Origin: Rhizosphaericola mali
Lineage (GTDB): Bacteria > Bacteroidota > Bacteroidia > Chitinophagales > Chitinophagaceae
Direction of reading: 5' to 3'
Assembly (NCBI RefSeq): GCF_004337365.2
Contig: NZ_CP044016.1
Location: 1,550,001-1,614,000 of the forward strand
DNA length: 64,000 nt
In this document: positions 18,301-26,593 of the stretch, piece after piece
Layout: the number at the start of each line of letters is the position of its first letter
Position numbering within the stretch: the first letter of the stretch is position 1
The notes under the pieces: model-generated
Seen by the model: only the letters and a program-made list of their open reading frames with translations
Databases searched by the model: none
What the model was told of the DNA's origin: nothing
Translations under genes and position numbers: made by a program

Positions 18301-19500
18301 TTAAACGATTTCAATAAATGGATCTTTCAAATATTCCCTTCTTTTGATTATTTCAATTTCGTCCTCCGTAACTAGACATGCGGAGATTTTGGCCAATTCT
18401 AATTCCGTTTCTTTTATTTGACCGATAAATACTAATTCATTCATTCGATCCCCCCACATTTTAGACCATTTAGACTCAATTTCAGATTGATTCTCAACAA
18501 ATGCCAAATATTTAATTCTTTGCTCATAGGGCATAGAACACCACCAAGTACCTGCATTTTCAACACGCAAACTTCCTCCTGCTTGACTAAAACTAATTGC
18601 TTTATCTGGTTGTGAAGCGATCCAAAATAAACCTTTTGCTCTTAAAAATCCTTTGGGGTAATTTTCATTTAGATAATGAAACCATCGTTCCGGATGAAAT
18701 GGCTTTGGATCTCTAAATACAAATGAAGTAATTCCATATTCTTCGGTTTCAGGCACATGTTCATTATTTAATTCTTTTATCCAACCAGCCGAATCTTGCA
18801 CTTTATCAAAATCATACAATCCTGTATTTAAAATCAAATCAGGAGAAACATTGCCATACGTAGAATATATAATTTTGGCATCTGGATTCAACTTATGCAA
18901 AATTGACTCTAAAAATTTCTTAGAATCTTCCGTAATCAAATCCGTTTTATTCAAAACTATAACATTTGCAAATTCAATTTGATCTGTTAAAAGATTGACG
19001 ATTGTACGTTCATCAGCTTCATCATCCGTCATGTCTCTATCTACAATAGTTTCCGAAGAGGAAAAATCTTTTAAAAAATTATAACCATCAATCACAGTAA
19101 CCATTGTATCAATATAACTAATATCAGAAAGATTCGCTTTACTATTTGGTTCTTCAAAAAGCCAGGTTTGTGCCACTGGTAAAGGTTCTGCAATCCCAGT
19201 ACCTTCAATCAAAAGATAGTCAAATCGTCCTTCATTAGCCAATTTTGCCACTTCCACCAACAAATCTTCTCGTAAAGTACAACAGATACAACCATTGCTC
19301 ATATCTACCAACCTTTCCTCTGTTCGAGATAAAGTATTTTCAGTTGAAATAATTTTGGCATCGATATTAACTTCACTCATGTCATTCACTATAACTGCAA
19401 CTTTTAAATTTTGCCTATTATGCAAAATTTGATTAAGCAAAGTCGTTTTACCCGCACCGAGAAAGCCACTGAGTATAGTGACTGGTAATTTTTTATGCAT
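18301..19500 (-). CDS. COG0523 family GTPase, probable zinc metallochaperone
   Basis: A 399-residue CobW/YjiA-type G3E GTPase, start ATG at 19500. Walker A GFLGAGKT at about residues 12-19, metal-binding CxCC motif GCICCTLRED at 70-79, EGTGIAEP and LNKTDL (guanine recognition), and a CobW C-terminal domain (FHPERWFHYLNENYPKGFLRAKG). Such proteins supply zinc or other metal to client enzymes during limitation (ZNG1/ZigA type). It starts 8 nt after the Zur-like regulator stop, so both are one operon, which supports a zinc role. Confidence 0.88.
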   Translation of the reverse strand: MHKKLPVTILSGFLGAGKTTLLNQILHNRQNLKVAVIVNDMSEVNIDAKIISTENTLSRTEERLVDMSNGCICCTLREDLLVEVAKLANEGRFDYLLIEGTGIAEPLPVAQTWLFEEPNSKANLSDISYIDTMVTVIDGYNFLKDFSSSETIVDRDMTDDEADERTIVNLLTDQIEFANVIVLNKTDLITEDSKKFLESILHKLNPDAKIIYSTYGNVSPDLILNTGLYDFDKVQDSAGWIKELNNEHVPETEEYGITSFVFRDPKPFHPERWFHYLNENYPKGFLRAKGLFWIASQPDKAISFSQAGGSLRVENAGTWWCSMPYEQRIKYLAFVENQSEIESKWSKMWGDRMNELVFIGQIKETELELAKISACLVTEDEIEIIKRREYLKDPFIEIV

Positions 19501-19508
19501 ATATATAT

Positions 19509-19928
19509 TTATAGTTTGATATTTTTTGAACAATTAGGACAATAGCCTTTAATAAGTATTTTTTCATTTTTAATTAGAAATTCAGAAAATACCGTTTCAA
19601 TTATAGATGTGTGAACTTCCCTCGTTATTACAGTTTTACATTTATTACAAATAAAAATTGCTTGTGAGACGTAAGTTTCTTTTATATGAATGGCCTGTGA
19701 AATACAATAAACGGGTAAATTATTATCTCCCGAAAAAGACATCAAAATCTGTTTATCGACAAATTGCTTCAAAGTTCTATATAGTGTTATCCGATTGCTA
19801 CCTTTGATAGCTTTAAGTAAACTTGACATAGATTGTGCCTTTCCAGAAATATCGAAATATTCCAAGACCATCAATCTTGCATTAGTAACACTTAAACCTT
19901 TATTTTCCAGAATCTTTTTATAATTCAT
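19509..19928 (-). CDS. Fur-family repressor, Zur-like
   Basis: A 139-residue Fur-superfamily protein using the ATG at 19928 (MNYKKILENKGL); upstream in-frame residues lie in the promoter. Winged helix about 1-75 (LSVTNARLMVLEYF, SNRITLYRTLKQFVDK) and dimerisation domain with structural zinc pairs C94/C97 (CNKC) and C130/C133 (CPNC). The His-rich Fur iron site is sparse. Its operon partner is a COG0523 metallochaperone and the divergent operon has a TonB receptor, so zinc (Zur) is the best guess. It probably binds the TTGCAA palindromes at 19935-19988. Confidence 0.82.
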   Translation of the reverse strand: MNYKKILENKGLSVTNARLMVLEYFDISGKAQSMSSLLKAIKGSNRITLYRTLKQFVDKQILMSFSGDNNLPVYCISQAIHIKETYVSQAIFICNKCKTVITREVHTSIIETVFSEFLIKNEKILIKGYCPNCSKNIKL

Positions 19929-19934
19929 ACATAC

Positions 19935-19988
19935 GCAACATTGTTGCAAATATAATATTTTGCAATTTAGTTGCAAATATTTTTGCAA
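19935..19988. promoter_or_regulatory. Three TTGCAA-type palindromes, probable Zur operators
   Basis: GCAACATTGTTGC (19935-19947), TTGCAAA-TATAATAT-TTTGCAA (19944-19965) and TTGCAAA-TATT-TTTGCAA (19971-19988). They overlap the core elements of both divergent promoters. Sharing of half-sites suggests cooperative binding of a dimeric repressor. Confidence 0.7.
19947..19977 (-). promoter_or_regulatory. Promoter of the zur-COG0523 operon
   Basis: Minus strand: TTTG (19977-19974), 19-nt spacer, TATATTTG (19954-19947). A full match to TTTG-N19-TAnnTTTG, about 20 nt before the regulator ATG. Confidence 0.75.
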
Positions 19989-20012
19989 CTATGATACAAA
20001 TAAATATATTTG
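19982..20012 (+). promoter_or_regulatory. Promoter of the divergent metal-uptake operon
   Basis: TTTG (19982-19985), 19-nt spacer, TATATTTG (20005-20012), a full match to the Bacteroidetes promoter. The ATG at 20019 is only 7 nt after the -7 box, so the mRNA would be leaderless or nearly so. Confidence 0.75.
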
Positions 20013-20018
20013 CACTCG

Positions 20019-20336
20019 ATGAAACGTAAAAAGCATTTTCACATACTTATACTACTATTGACTTTATTGACATTTCAAAAGTCAATAGGTGAATTAATGC
20101 TGCATAATCTGGAACATACATCTAAACAAAGCAAGCAAAAGGACGGAAAATATATACAGACAGATTGCCACTGCTTCAGTGATTTCATTATGCCAGTTAC
20201 TTTTACAGATGAGATAACTTGCATTTTTCCAATGATAACTTTCTTAAGAAAATATACATTTACTCCTATCTATGAGGTAATTCAGCAAAAAATTATCGCA
20301 TCCTCTCTCAGAGGTCCTCCAAATAAACTACTATAA
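20019..20336 (+). CDS. Small exported protein of the zinc-linked operon, unknown function
   Basis: A 105-residue protein from ATG 20019; a TTG three codons upstream overlaps the promoter and is rejected. It has an N-terminal hydrophobic signal (HILILLLTLLTFQKSIGELM), a DCHCF pair of cysteines near residue 48, and the C-terminal SLRGPP pattern. Short proteins with a hydrophobic start, CxC and C-terminal SLRGPP often precede TonB-dependent receptors in Bacteroidota, as I recall; no function is known to me. First gene after the palindromic promoter, so probably repressed by the Zur-like protein. Confidence 0.65.
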   Translation: MKRKKHFHILILLLTLLTFQKSIGELMLHNLEHTSKQSKQKDGKYIQTDCHCFSDFIMPVTFTDEITCIFPMITFLRKYTFTPIYEVIQQKIIASSLRGPPNKLL

Positions 20337-20459
20337 TTTTTTCAAAGGAATAATGATAGCAAGCTAAACTATAAGCAATTCTATAAAATTGCTTAGGATT
20401 ATAGTGTGCTGTCGAGTATTCCATATTTTAACATTCATTTTTTCACACATTCATTTTTT

Positions 20460-21131
20460 ATGAAGAAACAAGTTTTAAGTGCCTCTTTAGTGGCACTGTT
20501 AGTAGGAAGTATGCTCACTTTTGATAGTTGCAGCAAAAAAGATTCCGATGTAAGCACGGCTGTACCAGAGAATGAGCCAATGACAACTGTAAAATTACAA
20601 GCAGTTAATGAAGCCAATACTACAGATACAATAAATGCATCATGGACATTGAATCCAGATACCAATATTGCGGACACTGCAAACTATACATTGAATTTGA
20701 AAGCAAATAATAAATATGCAGTAAAAATATATTTGATAGACTCTACGCAAACGCCACCTGAAGATATAACAGATGAAATTTGGGAAAGAAGAAATTATCA
20801 TTTATTCTTTTTACAACCGACTCCTATGGCGTCAGGCTTTACTACTGGGGTAAATTCACCATATATTCCTGAAACATATTGGGATAATAGTTACGAAACA
20901 AATACGGCACCATATCTTAATCTCTCTATTGTAAGAACGGACCATGACGATAATAATCCAGAATTACCTGTGGGCATTTCTAGTGAATTCACAACTGGCA
21001 CTTCAAGCAATGGTTATCTAAGAGTGGTATTGCGTCATCAACCAAATGTTAAAGATGGTACTTGGTTAGGAAGTCAGACTGGTGGTGGATCCACAGACAT
21101 AGATTCTAAATTTAAAGTAACAATTCAATAA
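20460..21131 (+). CDS. Lipoprotein of the zinc-linked operon
   Basis: A 223-residue predicted lipoprotein from ATG 20460 (MKKQVLSASLVALLVG), with an acylation site at Cys 24 in TFDSCSKKDSD. The mature part begins with an acidic linker, then a beta-rich domain (VKLQAVNEANTTDTINASWTLNP, NNKYAVKIYLIDSTQ, LRVVLRHQPNVKDG). I do not recognise a family with certainty. It lies between the small exported protein and a beta-barrel protein, upstream of the TonB receptor, so it is probably a surface accessory for metal or metallophore capture. Confidence 0.7.
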   Translation: MKKQVLSASLVALLVGSMLTFDSCSKKDSDVSTAVPENEPMTTVKLQAVNEANTTDTINASWTLNPDTNIADTANYTLNLKANNKYAVKIYLIDSTQTPPEDITDEIWERRNYHLFFLQPTPMASGFTTGVNSPYIPETYWDNSYETNTAPYLNLSIVRTDHDDNNPELPVGISSEFTTGTSSNGYLRVVLRHQPNVKDGTWLGSQTGGGSTDIDSKFKVTIQ

Positions 21132-21149
21132 AAAATATCACTATAGAAA

Positions 21150-21875
21150 ATGAAAAAAATTTTATTGGCAATAGCCATTATCGGTTCGAGTATAGGAATT
21201 TCACATGCACAATCCCAAAATCCTAGTTTTATAGGTATAAGTGGAGGATTAAGTTTGCCAACAGGCAATTGGAATAAATCCAATTATGAAGATTATAAAT
21301 CAGGTTATGCACACACTGGATCCGTTTGGGGAATTGATGGAGCCTATTTTTTTTCCAAACATATAGGTGTTGGAGGTTTGATAAATTATGGTACTTATAA
21401 AAATAAAAACTTAAGTACTATTTCGGATGGATATATTGAATCTTATGAATATTCCAAAGTAGCCGCATCAGCTACTCGCTACAAAGCAACTAATTTCTTA
21501 GCTGGTTTATATTATAATTTTCCTATTGGAAAACTTTCTATAACCGCACGTACATTGGCTGGTATTACGCATGCAAAAACGCCTGAAATAACGTTATCCA
21601 CTTGGGGTGATGATGATACTTATGATGGAGATATTACACAACATTCAGCATCCAAAACAACATTTGGTTTAGATGGTGGCATTGGTTTAAGCTATCCAGT
21701 GTACAAAAAATTCTCGGTTGCATTGAGAGGTGATTATTTTTATTCAAAACCAAATTTCGATCCTATCAATTATTCTGGCGTCAACAATCCACAAGAGGAT
21801 GCAAGAGTCATAAGTAAGTATCACGAACCATTAGCAGGAGTGAATATTACTTTTGGTATTACATATAGTTTATAG
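21150..21875 (+). CDS. Outer-membrane beta-barrel protein
   Basis: A 241-residue protein with signal peptide (ILLAIAIIGSSIGISHAQ), Gly/aromatic-rich strands (GISGGLSLPTGNWNKSNYED, VGGLINYGTYKNKN, LSYPVYKKFSVALRGDYFYSKP) and a terminal strand VNITFGITYSL typical of OmpA-like 8-strand barrels. It lies 18 nt after the lipoprotein gene. Function unknown; the context is metal uptake. Confidence 0.75.
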   Translation: MKKILLAIAIIGSSIGISHAQSQNPSFIGISGGLSLPTGNWNKSNYEDYKSGYAHTGSVWGIDGAYFFSKHIGVGGLINYGTYKNKNLSTISDGYIESYEYSKVAASATRYKATNFLAGLYYNFPIGKLSITARTLAGITHAKTPEITLSTWGDDDTYDGDITQHSASKTTFGLDGGIGLSYPVYKKFSVALRGDYFYSKPNFDPINYSGVNNPQEDARVISKYHEPLAGVNITFGITYSL

Positions 21876-21898
21876 TCGTTCATTAGTTCAATAAAAAC

Positions 21899-21930
21899 GA
21901 AGAGCTATTTATCTAAATAGCTCTTCAAAT
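21899..21930 (+). terminator. Strong hairpin between barrel gene and TonB receptor
   Basis: GAAGAGCTATTTA-TC-TAAATAGCTCTTC (21899-21926) followed by AAATTATTTT, 10 nt before the receptor ATG. It may terminate most transcripts or act as an attenuator or stabilising stem. Confidence 0.65.
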
Positions 21931-21939
21931 TATTTTAGG

Positions 21940-24285
21940 ATGAAATTTTTATTTATTTTATTGTTTTCCTGTATTTGTGTAATTAGTGCAGCACAAACAA
22001 ACTCGCACTTTTCAATCGTTGGAAAGGTGGCAGATCGAGAAGATACGACCCTGTTACTTTCGAATGTAACTATTCAAATTACACCTACAAACAAATCTAC
22101 ACACACAGATCTCGATGGTCATTTTTCTATTGAGAATCTTTCATCCAATGAGTATAAATTACTAGTAAAATATAGTAACTATAATAGTATCGATACAATA
22201 ATTCATTTGCATAATGATATAGATTTAAAAATATTATTATCTCATAGTTCAAAAGACTTAGGCCAAGTTATAGTGCGAAGTGTTACTAATAAAAATACAC
22301 CTATAATTTCCATTCCACAAACAACTATTTCTGGCAAAAACCTAGATTTATATAGAGGTTTATCTTTGGGTGAAACACTTAAGCAAATACCAGGCGTAAA
22401 TAGTTTGCAGTCTGGTCCAACTATATCCAAACCCGTTATCCATGGCGTTTATAGTAATCGAATTTTAATTTTGAATAATGGTGTAAGACAAGAAGGACAG
22501 AATTGGGGCAATGACCATGCACCAGAAATAGATCCATTTATTGCCAATAGAATGACCGTAGTTAAAGGACCGTCTAGCTTAAGATATGGCTCAGATGCAA
22601 TTGGAGGTGTTGTATTAGTAGAGGCTCCAGAATTAAAATATGGAAAAGGTATTTCTGGTGAATTAAATACCGTAGCCATGACCAATGGTCGTTCTGGTAC
22701 GATTTCAGGAGTAGTACAAGGAGGATTTGATAAAAAATTAAGTGATTTTGCATGGAGAGTACAAGGTACACTTCAAAAAGCAGGCAATAGTAGGGCGGCT
22801 CATTATTATATTCCCAACACTGGATTTAATCAAAAGGATCTGTCTGTAACCTTAGGTTTAAAAAAGAAAAACTATGGCGTGCAAATCTATGGCAGCCAAT
22901 TTAATTCGACGATAGGAATTACTCCCACTTCTCAAGATTTAACGTATAACGATTTTTTAGAAGCTATACAAAGAGGGCGTCCTTCGAATGTTTATAATTA
23001 TTTTACCTATAAATTAGATCCCATAGGAGCAAAACAAGTCATTCGGCATAATTTATTAAAGGCAGATGCCTATTGGCAAAAAGAAAATGTAGGAAGATTT
23101 GATTTCCAATTTTCTGTACAAAATAATTTAAGAAAAGAATTTGGATTAGATCCATTGACTTATACGAATATTCCTGATAACAAATTTAATCTGACATCTT
23201 ATGCAGGTGATTTAATTTGGAGACAACCTAAATGGATAAACGGCTTGACCGGAAGCATTGGCATTAGTTATTTAAAACAACATAACACCATCGAATCACG
23301 TGAAAGAACAGAAGTAATTCCAAGTTATGATAATCATAGTCAAGGTATTTATGCAATAGAAAAATATAGTTTAGGAAATTTTTTAGTTGAGGGCGGATTA
23401 AGATATGATCGCAAATACCAACAATCACATTTATTTAGACGTGCGAATGCGTTATCCAATACAAGTGATACAACTTATGACTCAACAGCAAGGTGGAATC
23501 GTTTTACCACTAATGTAGGTCTCACTTGGTTTTCAAGTCCGCATTTTACAGTGATGTATAATCTAGGAACTGCGTGGCGAGGACCGAGCCCAATTGAATT
23601 ATTTGCAAATGGCGTTCACATGGGTGCATCTCGTTGGGAAAAAGGAGATCCTAATTTGCAAGTAGAATCTGCTATAAATAATAACTTAACATTCAAATAT
23701 GTGGATGCTAAATTAAATATAGAGTTGGGACTCTATGCTAATTATTTCCGTAACTATATCTATATACAACCAGATGGAGTAATTCAATCCATCTCCGGAT
23801 ATTATCCATTATATGAATATAAACAAGCAAAAAGAGCATTATTCACTGGGCTGGATTTTGATGGTCAATATAATTTTTTACCCAATTTCAAATTAGAATC
23901 CAAAATTTCCATAGTCAGAGGTCGTAATCAGACGGAGGATCAATGGCTTATTTATATTCCTGCGGACAAATATGACAACTCAATATCCTATCAATTACCT
24001 AAATTAAAAGGGCTCAATGATGCATTTATTTCAATCAATAATTTATTTGTAGCTAGGCAAACTAGAATACCTACAAATATTACAGATGCACCACCGCCGC
24101 CCTCCTATGACCTCTGGGGTATGACTATTGGTGCCACAACGCATATAGGCAAACAACAAATTGATTGGAGTATCACGGCGACCAATTTGATGAATAAGGA
24201 GTATAAGGACTACTTGAATCTATTCAGGTACTATAATCACGATTTAGGTAGAAATATTGCACTACGATTAAAATTCCCATTTTAG
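21940..24285 (+). CDS. TonB-dependent receptor, probably for zinc or a metallophore
   Basis: A 781-residue receptor with signal peptide, an N-terminal carboxypeptidase-regulatory-like domain (about 25-105, SIVGKVADREDTTLLLSNVTIQI), a plug domain (about 130-235, SLGETLKQIPGVNSLQSGPTISKP then VVKGPSSLRYGSDAIGGVVLV) and a 22-strand barrel ending in NIALRLKFPF. The plug segment ILNNGVRQEGQNWGNDHAPEID resembles ZnuD-type zinc receptors. It takes up substrate across the outer membrane with TonB energy. Zinc as substrate is inferred from the Zur-like regulator and metallochaperone next to it. Confidence 0.87.
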   Translation: MKFLFILLFSCICVISAAQTNSHFSIVGKVADREDTTLLLSNVTIQITPTNKSTHTDLDGHFSIENLSSNEYKLLVKYSNYNSIDTIIHLHNDIDLKILLSHSSKDLGQVIVRSVTNKNTPIISIPQTTISGKNLDLYRGLSLGETLKQIPGVNSLQSGPTISKPVIHGVYSNRILILNNGVRQEGQNWGNDHAPEIDPFIANRMTVVKGPSSLRYGSDAIGGVVLVEAPELKYGKGISGELNTVAMTNGRSGTISGVVQGGFDKKLSDFAWRVQGTLQKAGNSRAAHYYIPNTGFNQKDLSVTLGLKKKNYGVQIYGSQFNSTIGITPTSQDLTYNDFLEAIQRGRPSNVYNYFTYKLDPIGAKQVIRHNLLKADAYWQKENVGRFDFQFSVQNNLRKEFGLDPLTYTNIPDNKFNLTSYAGDLIWRQPKWINGLTGSIGISYLKQHNTIESRERTEVIPSYDNHSQGIYAIEKYSLGNFLVEGGLRYDRKYQQSHLFRRANALSNTSDTTYDSTARWNRFTTNVGLTWFSSPHFTVMYNLGTAWRGPSPIELFANGVHMGASRWEKGDPNLQVESAINNNLTFKYVDAKLNIELGLYANYFRNYIYIQPDGVIQSISGYYPLYEYKQAKRALFTGLDFDGQYNFLPNFKLESKISIVRGRNQTEDQWLIYIPADKYDNSISYQLPKLKGLNDAFISINNLFVARQTRIPTNITDAPPPPSYDLWGMTIGATTHIGKQQIDWSITATNLMNKEYKDYLNLFRYYNHDLGRNIALRLKFPF

Positions 24286-24304
24286 TCGTAGTTAGCAATT
24301 ATAA

Positions 24305-25546
24305 TTATTTGAATATTAATTGTGTCAAAGTATATATAACGAGGCCAACCAATCCCCCAACTAAAGTTCCGTTCACACGAATAAATTGAAGATCTTTTCC
24401 TATCTCTAGTTCTAATTTATTACTTAACTCATCTCCTTTCCAACCAGCAACAGTATTGCTAATTATCGTCTCTACTTGATCTCTATTTTTCAAAACCATT
24501 TTATAGGCGAATGCTTTCACCCAATTATTAATTTTTAATTGCAACTCAGCGTCAGAATGAAGTCGCGTTGCAAAGCTTTCTACATTTTTTTTCAAATAAT
24601 TGGACCAAGGTGAATCTTCCTTATCTAAGGCTTCGATAAAATTAGTTTTAAATGAAGTCCAAGCATCATTGATATAAGGACGTAATTTTTCCTCACTTAT
24701 AAAAATTGATTTCCATTCATTTAATTGGCGATGCCAGTTATCAGAATTTCCAACATCATTTTTCAATTTTTCAATGGACTGCGTAATTTGTTTTCTCACC
24801 CAATGATTTTTATCCTCTTCAATCTCTTGGATAAAAGTGATAATACCTTGAGTAAATTCTTTGGATATCTTTTTTCCAGCTAAAAAACCTATAAGAGGAC
24901 GTTTTTCGTTTATACGTTCCCGTATAATATCTTGGCTTTTCTCTGCGTAAGCTAAAATTTTAGGCAAAAGCGTATCCAATAATTTAACATCTTCACCATT
25001 GTCCAAAACATATTGTAAGCCGCCAGCAATCATTTTATCATAGTCTATCCCATTTAATATTTCGGAAGCTTTGATAGCAATCAATTCCTTTACATCTTCG
25101 TCAGGGAGATCAACTATAATTTCTTTGACTATAATATTCGCATTTTTGATTAAACTATTTTGATGTTCTGTAATTACAATCCATTTAGAAACCCATGACG
25201 CGATATCCAACTTGTCAATATAAGGACGAATATTTTCTTCAGATAAAAAATTATCTTTAACAAAACTTCCCAAATTTTCACCTATATCATTTTTCTTATT
25301 TTCAATCAAATTCGTATGTGGAATACGCAATCCCATTGGATACCTGAATAATGCAGTTACGGCAAACCAATCCGCCAATGCACCGACCATCGCAGCCTCA
25401 GAAAAAGCGTGTACATAACCAATCCAAGACATAGCAGATTTTCTTAAAAAATATTCAGTCACTAAATAAATAGCAAGCATCAACAAAAACAAACTAGTGG
25501 CAAATAATTTATGTTTTTTTAATTGAATCTCTTTTGGTGTCGCCAT
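24305..25546 (-). CDS. DUF445 membrane-associated protein
   Basis: A 413-residue DUF445 (YjiN-like) protein. It has N-terminal hydrophobic helices (LFATSLFLLMLAIYLVTEYFL, and HAFSEAAMVGALADWFAVTALFRYPMGLRIPHTNLI, the family hallmark), a long helical middle region with repeated IRPYIDKL/LRPYINDAW units, and a C-terminal membrane segment (VGGLVGLVIYTLTQLIF). Molecular role unknown. Convergent with the TonB receptor, 20 nt away. Confidence 0.88.
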   Translation of the reverse strand: MATPKEIQLKKHKLFATSLFLLMLAIYLVTEYFLRKSAMSWIGYVHAFSEAAMVGALADWFAVTALFRYPMGLRIPHTNLIENKKNDIGENLGSFVKDNFLSEENIRPYIDKLDIASWVSKWIVITEHQNSLIKNANIIVKEIIVDLPDEDVKELIAIKASEILNGIDYDKMIAGGLQYVLDNGEDVKLLDTLLPKILAYAEKSQDIIRERINEKRPLIGFLAGKKISKEFTQGIITFIQEIEEDKNHWVRKQITQSIEKLKNDVGNSDNWHRQLNEWKSIFISEEKLRPYINDAWTSFKTNFIEALDKEDSPWSNYLKKNVESFATRLHSDAELQLKINNWVKAFAYKMVLKNRDQVETIISNTVAGWKGDELSNKLELEIGKDLQFIRVNGTLVGGLVGLVIYTLTQLIFK

Positions 25547-25677
25547 TATTACATTTTATTTGAATAAGTGAGTAAATGTAAAGGAAATATCCTAACATTT
25601 TAATAACAACAACTATTGCAAATGCGTTCAATTTTACCTATATTACATCTTAATTTTTTCTTATAAATATTTTTAAA

Positions 25678-26550
25678 ATGTCAAATATAGATATCATATT
25701 ACCAGAAAAAGCGGCGGATATAGGTAATTTTTTAGTTGGGAGATTATTACCATTTAGACAAAAAAGATCTGTTGGTCCATTTGTTTTTATAGATCATATG
25801 GGACCTACACATATGAAAGATACCGAAAATCTGGAAGTCGCGCCTCATCCTCATATTGGCCTTTCTACCTTGACTTATTTATTTGATGGAGCTATTACGC
25901 ATCGTGATAGTTTGGGTAATGCAATGGAGATTACTCCTGGAGCCGTCAATTGGATGACGGCAGGCAAAGGAGTTACCCATTCTGAAAGAACGCCAGAGAG
26001 CTTGAGGCACAAAGATAAATACATGCACGGTCTACAAATATGGATCGCTATGCCCAAAGACAAAGAAGATATAGACCCCAATTTTGCCCATTTTGATGCA
26101 GATTCTATTCCTAGCTGGGAAGAGAAAGGTGTTACATTTAAATTGATTGCAGGTCAGATTGGGGAGCATATTTCTCCTGTGCCCGTTTATAGTAAATTGT
26201 ATATGTTGGAATTAAAAAGCCAAGATGCCGTTACGGTAAATCTGGTAGATCAATTGTATGGAGAAAGTGGTCTTTATATTGTAAATGGAAAAATTAAAAA
26301 TCAAGAAATTGAATATGAGCCTGGATTTTTACTTATAACAAAAGATGCGCATTTATGTACATTTGAAATGGAGGCGAATACGACGGTGTATATATTCGGA
26401 GGAGAACCATTTCCTGAAGAAAGATTGATTTACTGGAATTTTGTTTCTAGTTCTAAAGAAAAAATTGACAAGGCTAAAGAAGACTGGAAAAATCATCGAT
26501 TTCCACTCGTTCCCAATGATGATGGCTATGTGCCGTTGCCTGGTAATTAA
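25678..26550 (+). CDS. Pirin family protein
   Basis: A 290-residue bicupin. The N-terminal cupin has the metal-binding pattern APHPHIGLSTLTYLFDG and MTAGKGVTHSE; the C-terminal cupin begins near residue 190. Pirins bind iron; some oxidise quercetin, others act in redox control. Stands alone, with a bidirectional terminator after it. Confidence 0.92.
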   Translation: MSNIDIILPEKAADIGNFLVGRLLPFRQKRSVGPFVFIDHMGPTHMKDTENLEVAPHPHIGLSTLTYLFDGAITHRDSLGNAMEITPGAVNWMTAGKGVTHSERTPESLRHKDKYMHGLQIWIAMPKDKEDIDPNFAHFDADSIPSWEEKGVTFKLIAGQIGEHISPVPVYSKLYMLELKSQDAVTVNLVDQLYGESGLYIVNGKIKNQEIEYEPGFLLITKDAHLCTFEMEANTTVYIFGGEPFPEERLIYWNFVSSSKEKIDKAKEDWKNHRFPLVPNDDGYVPLPGN

Positions 26551-26555
26551 AAAAT

Positions 26556-26589
26556 AAAAAGGCTCAAATTATACAATTTGAGCCTTTTT
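26556..26589. terminator. Bidirectional terminator between pirin and fdhF-like genes
   Basis: AAAAAGGCTCAAATT-ATAC-AATTTGAGCCTTTTT, a 15-bp stem with A- and T-runs on both sides. It serves both convergent genes. Confidence 0.9.
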
Positions 26590-26593
26590 ATTT

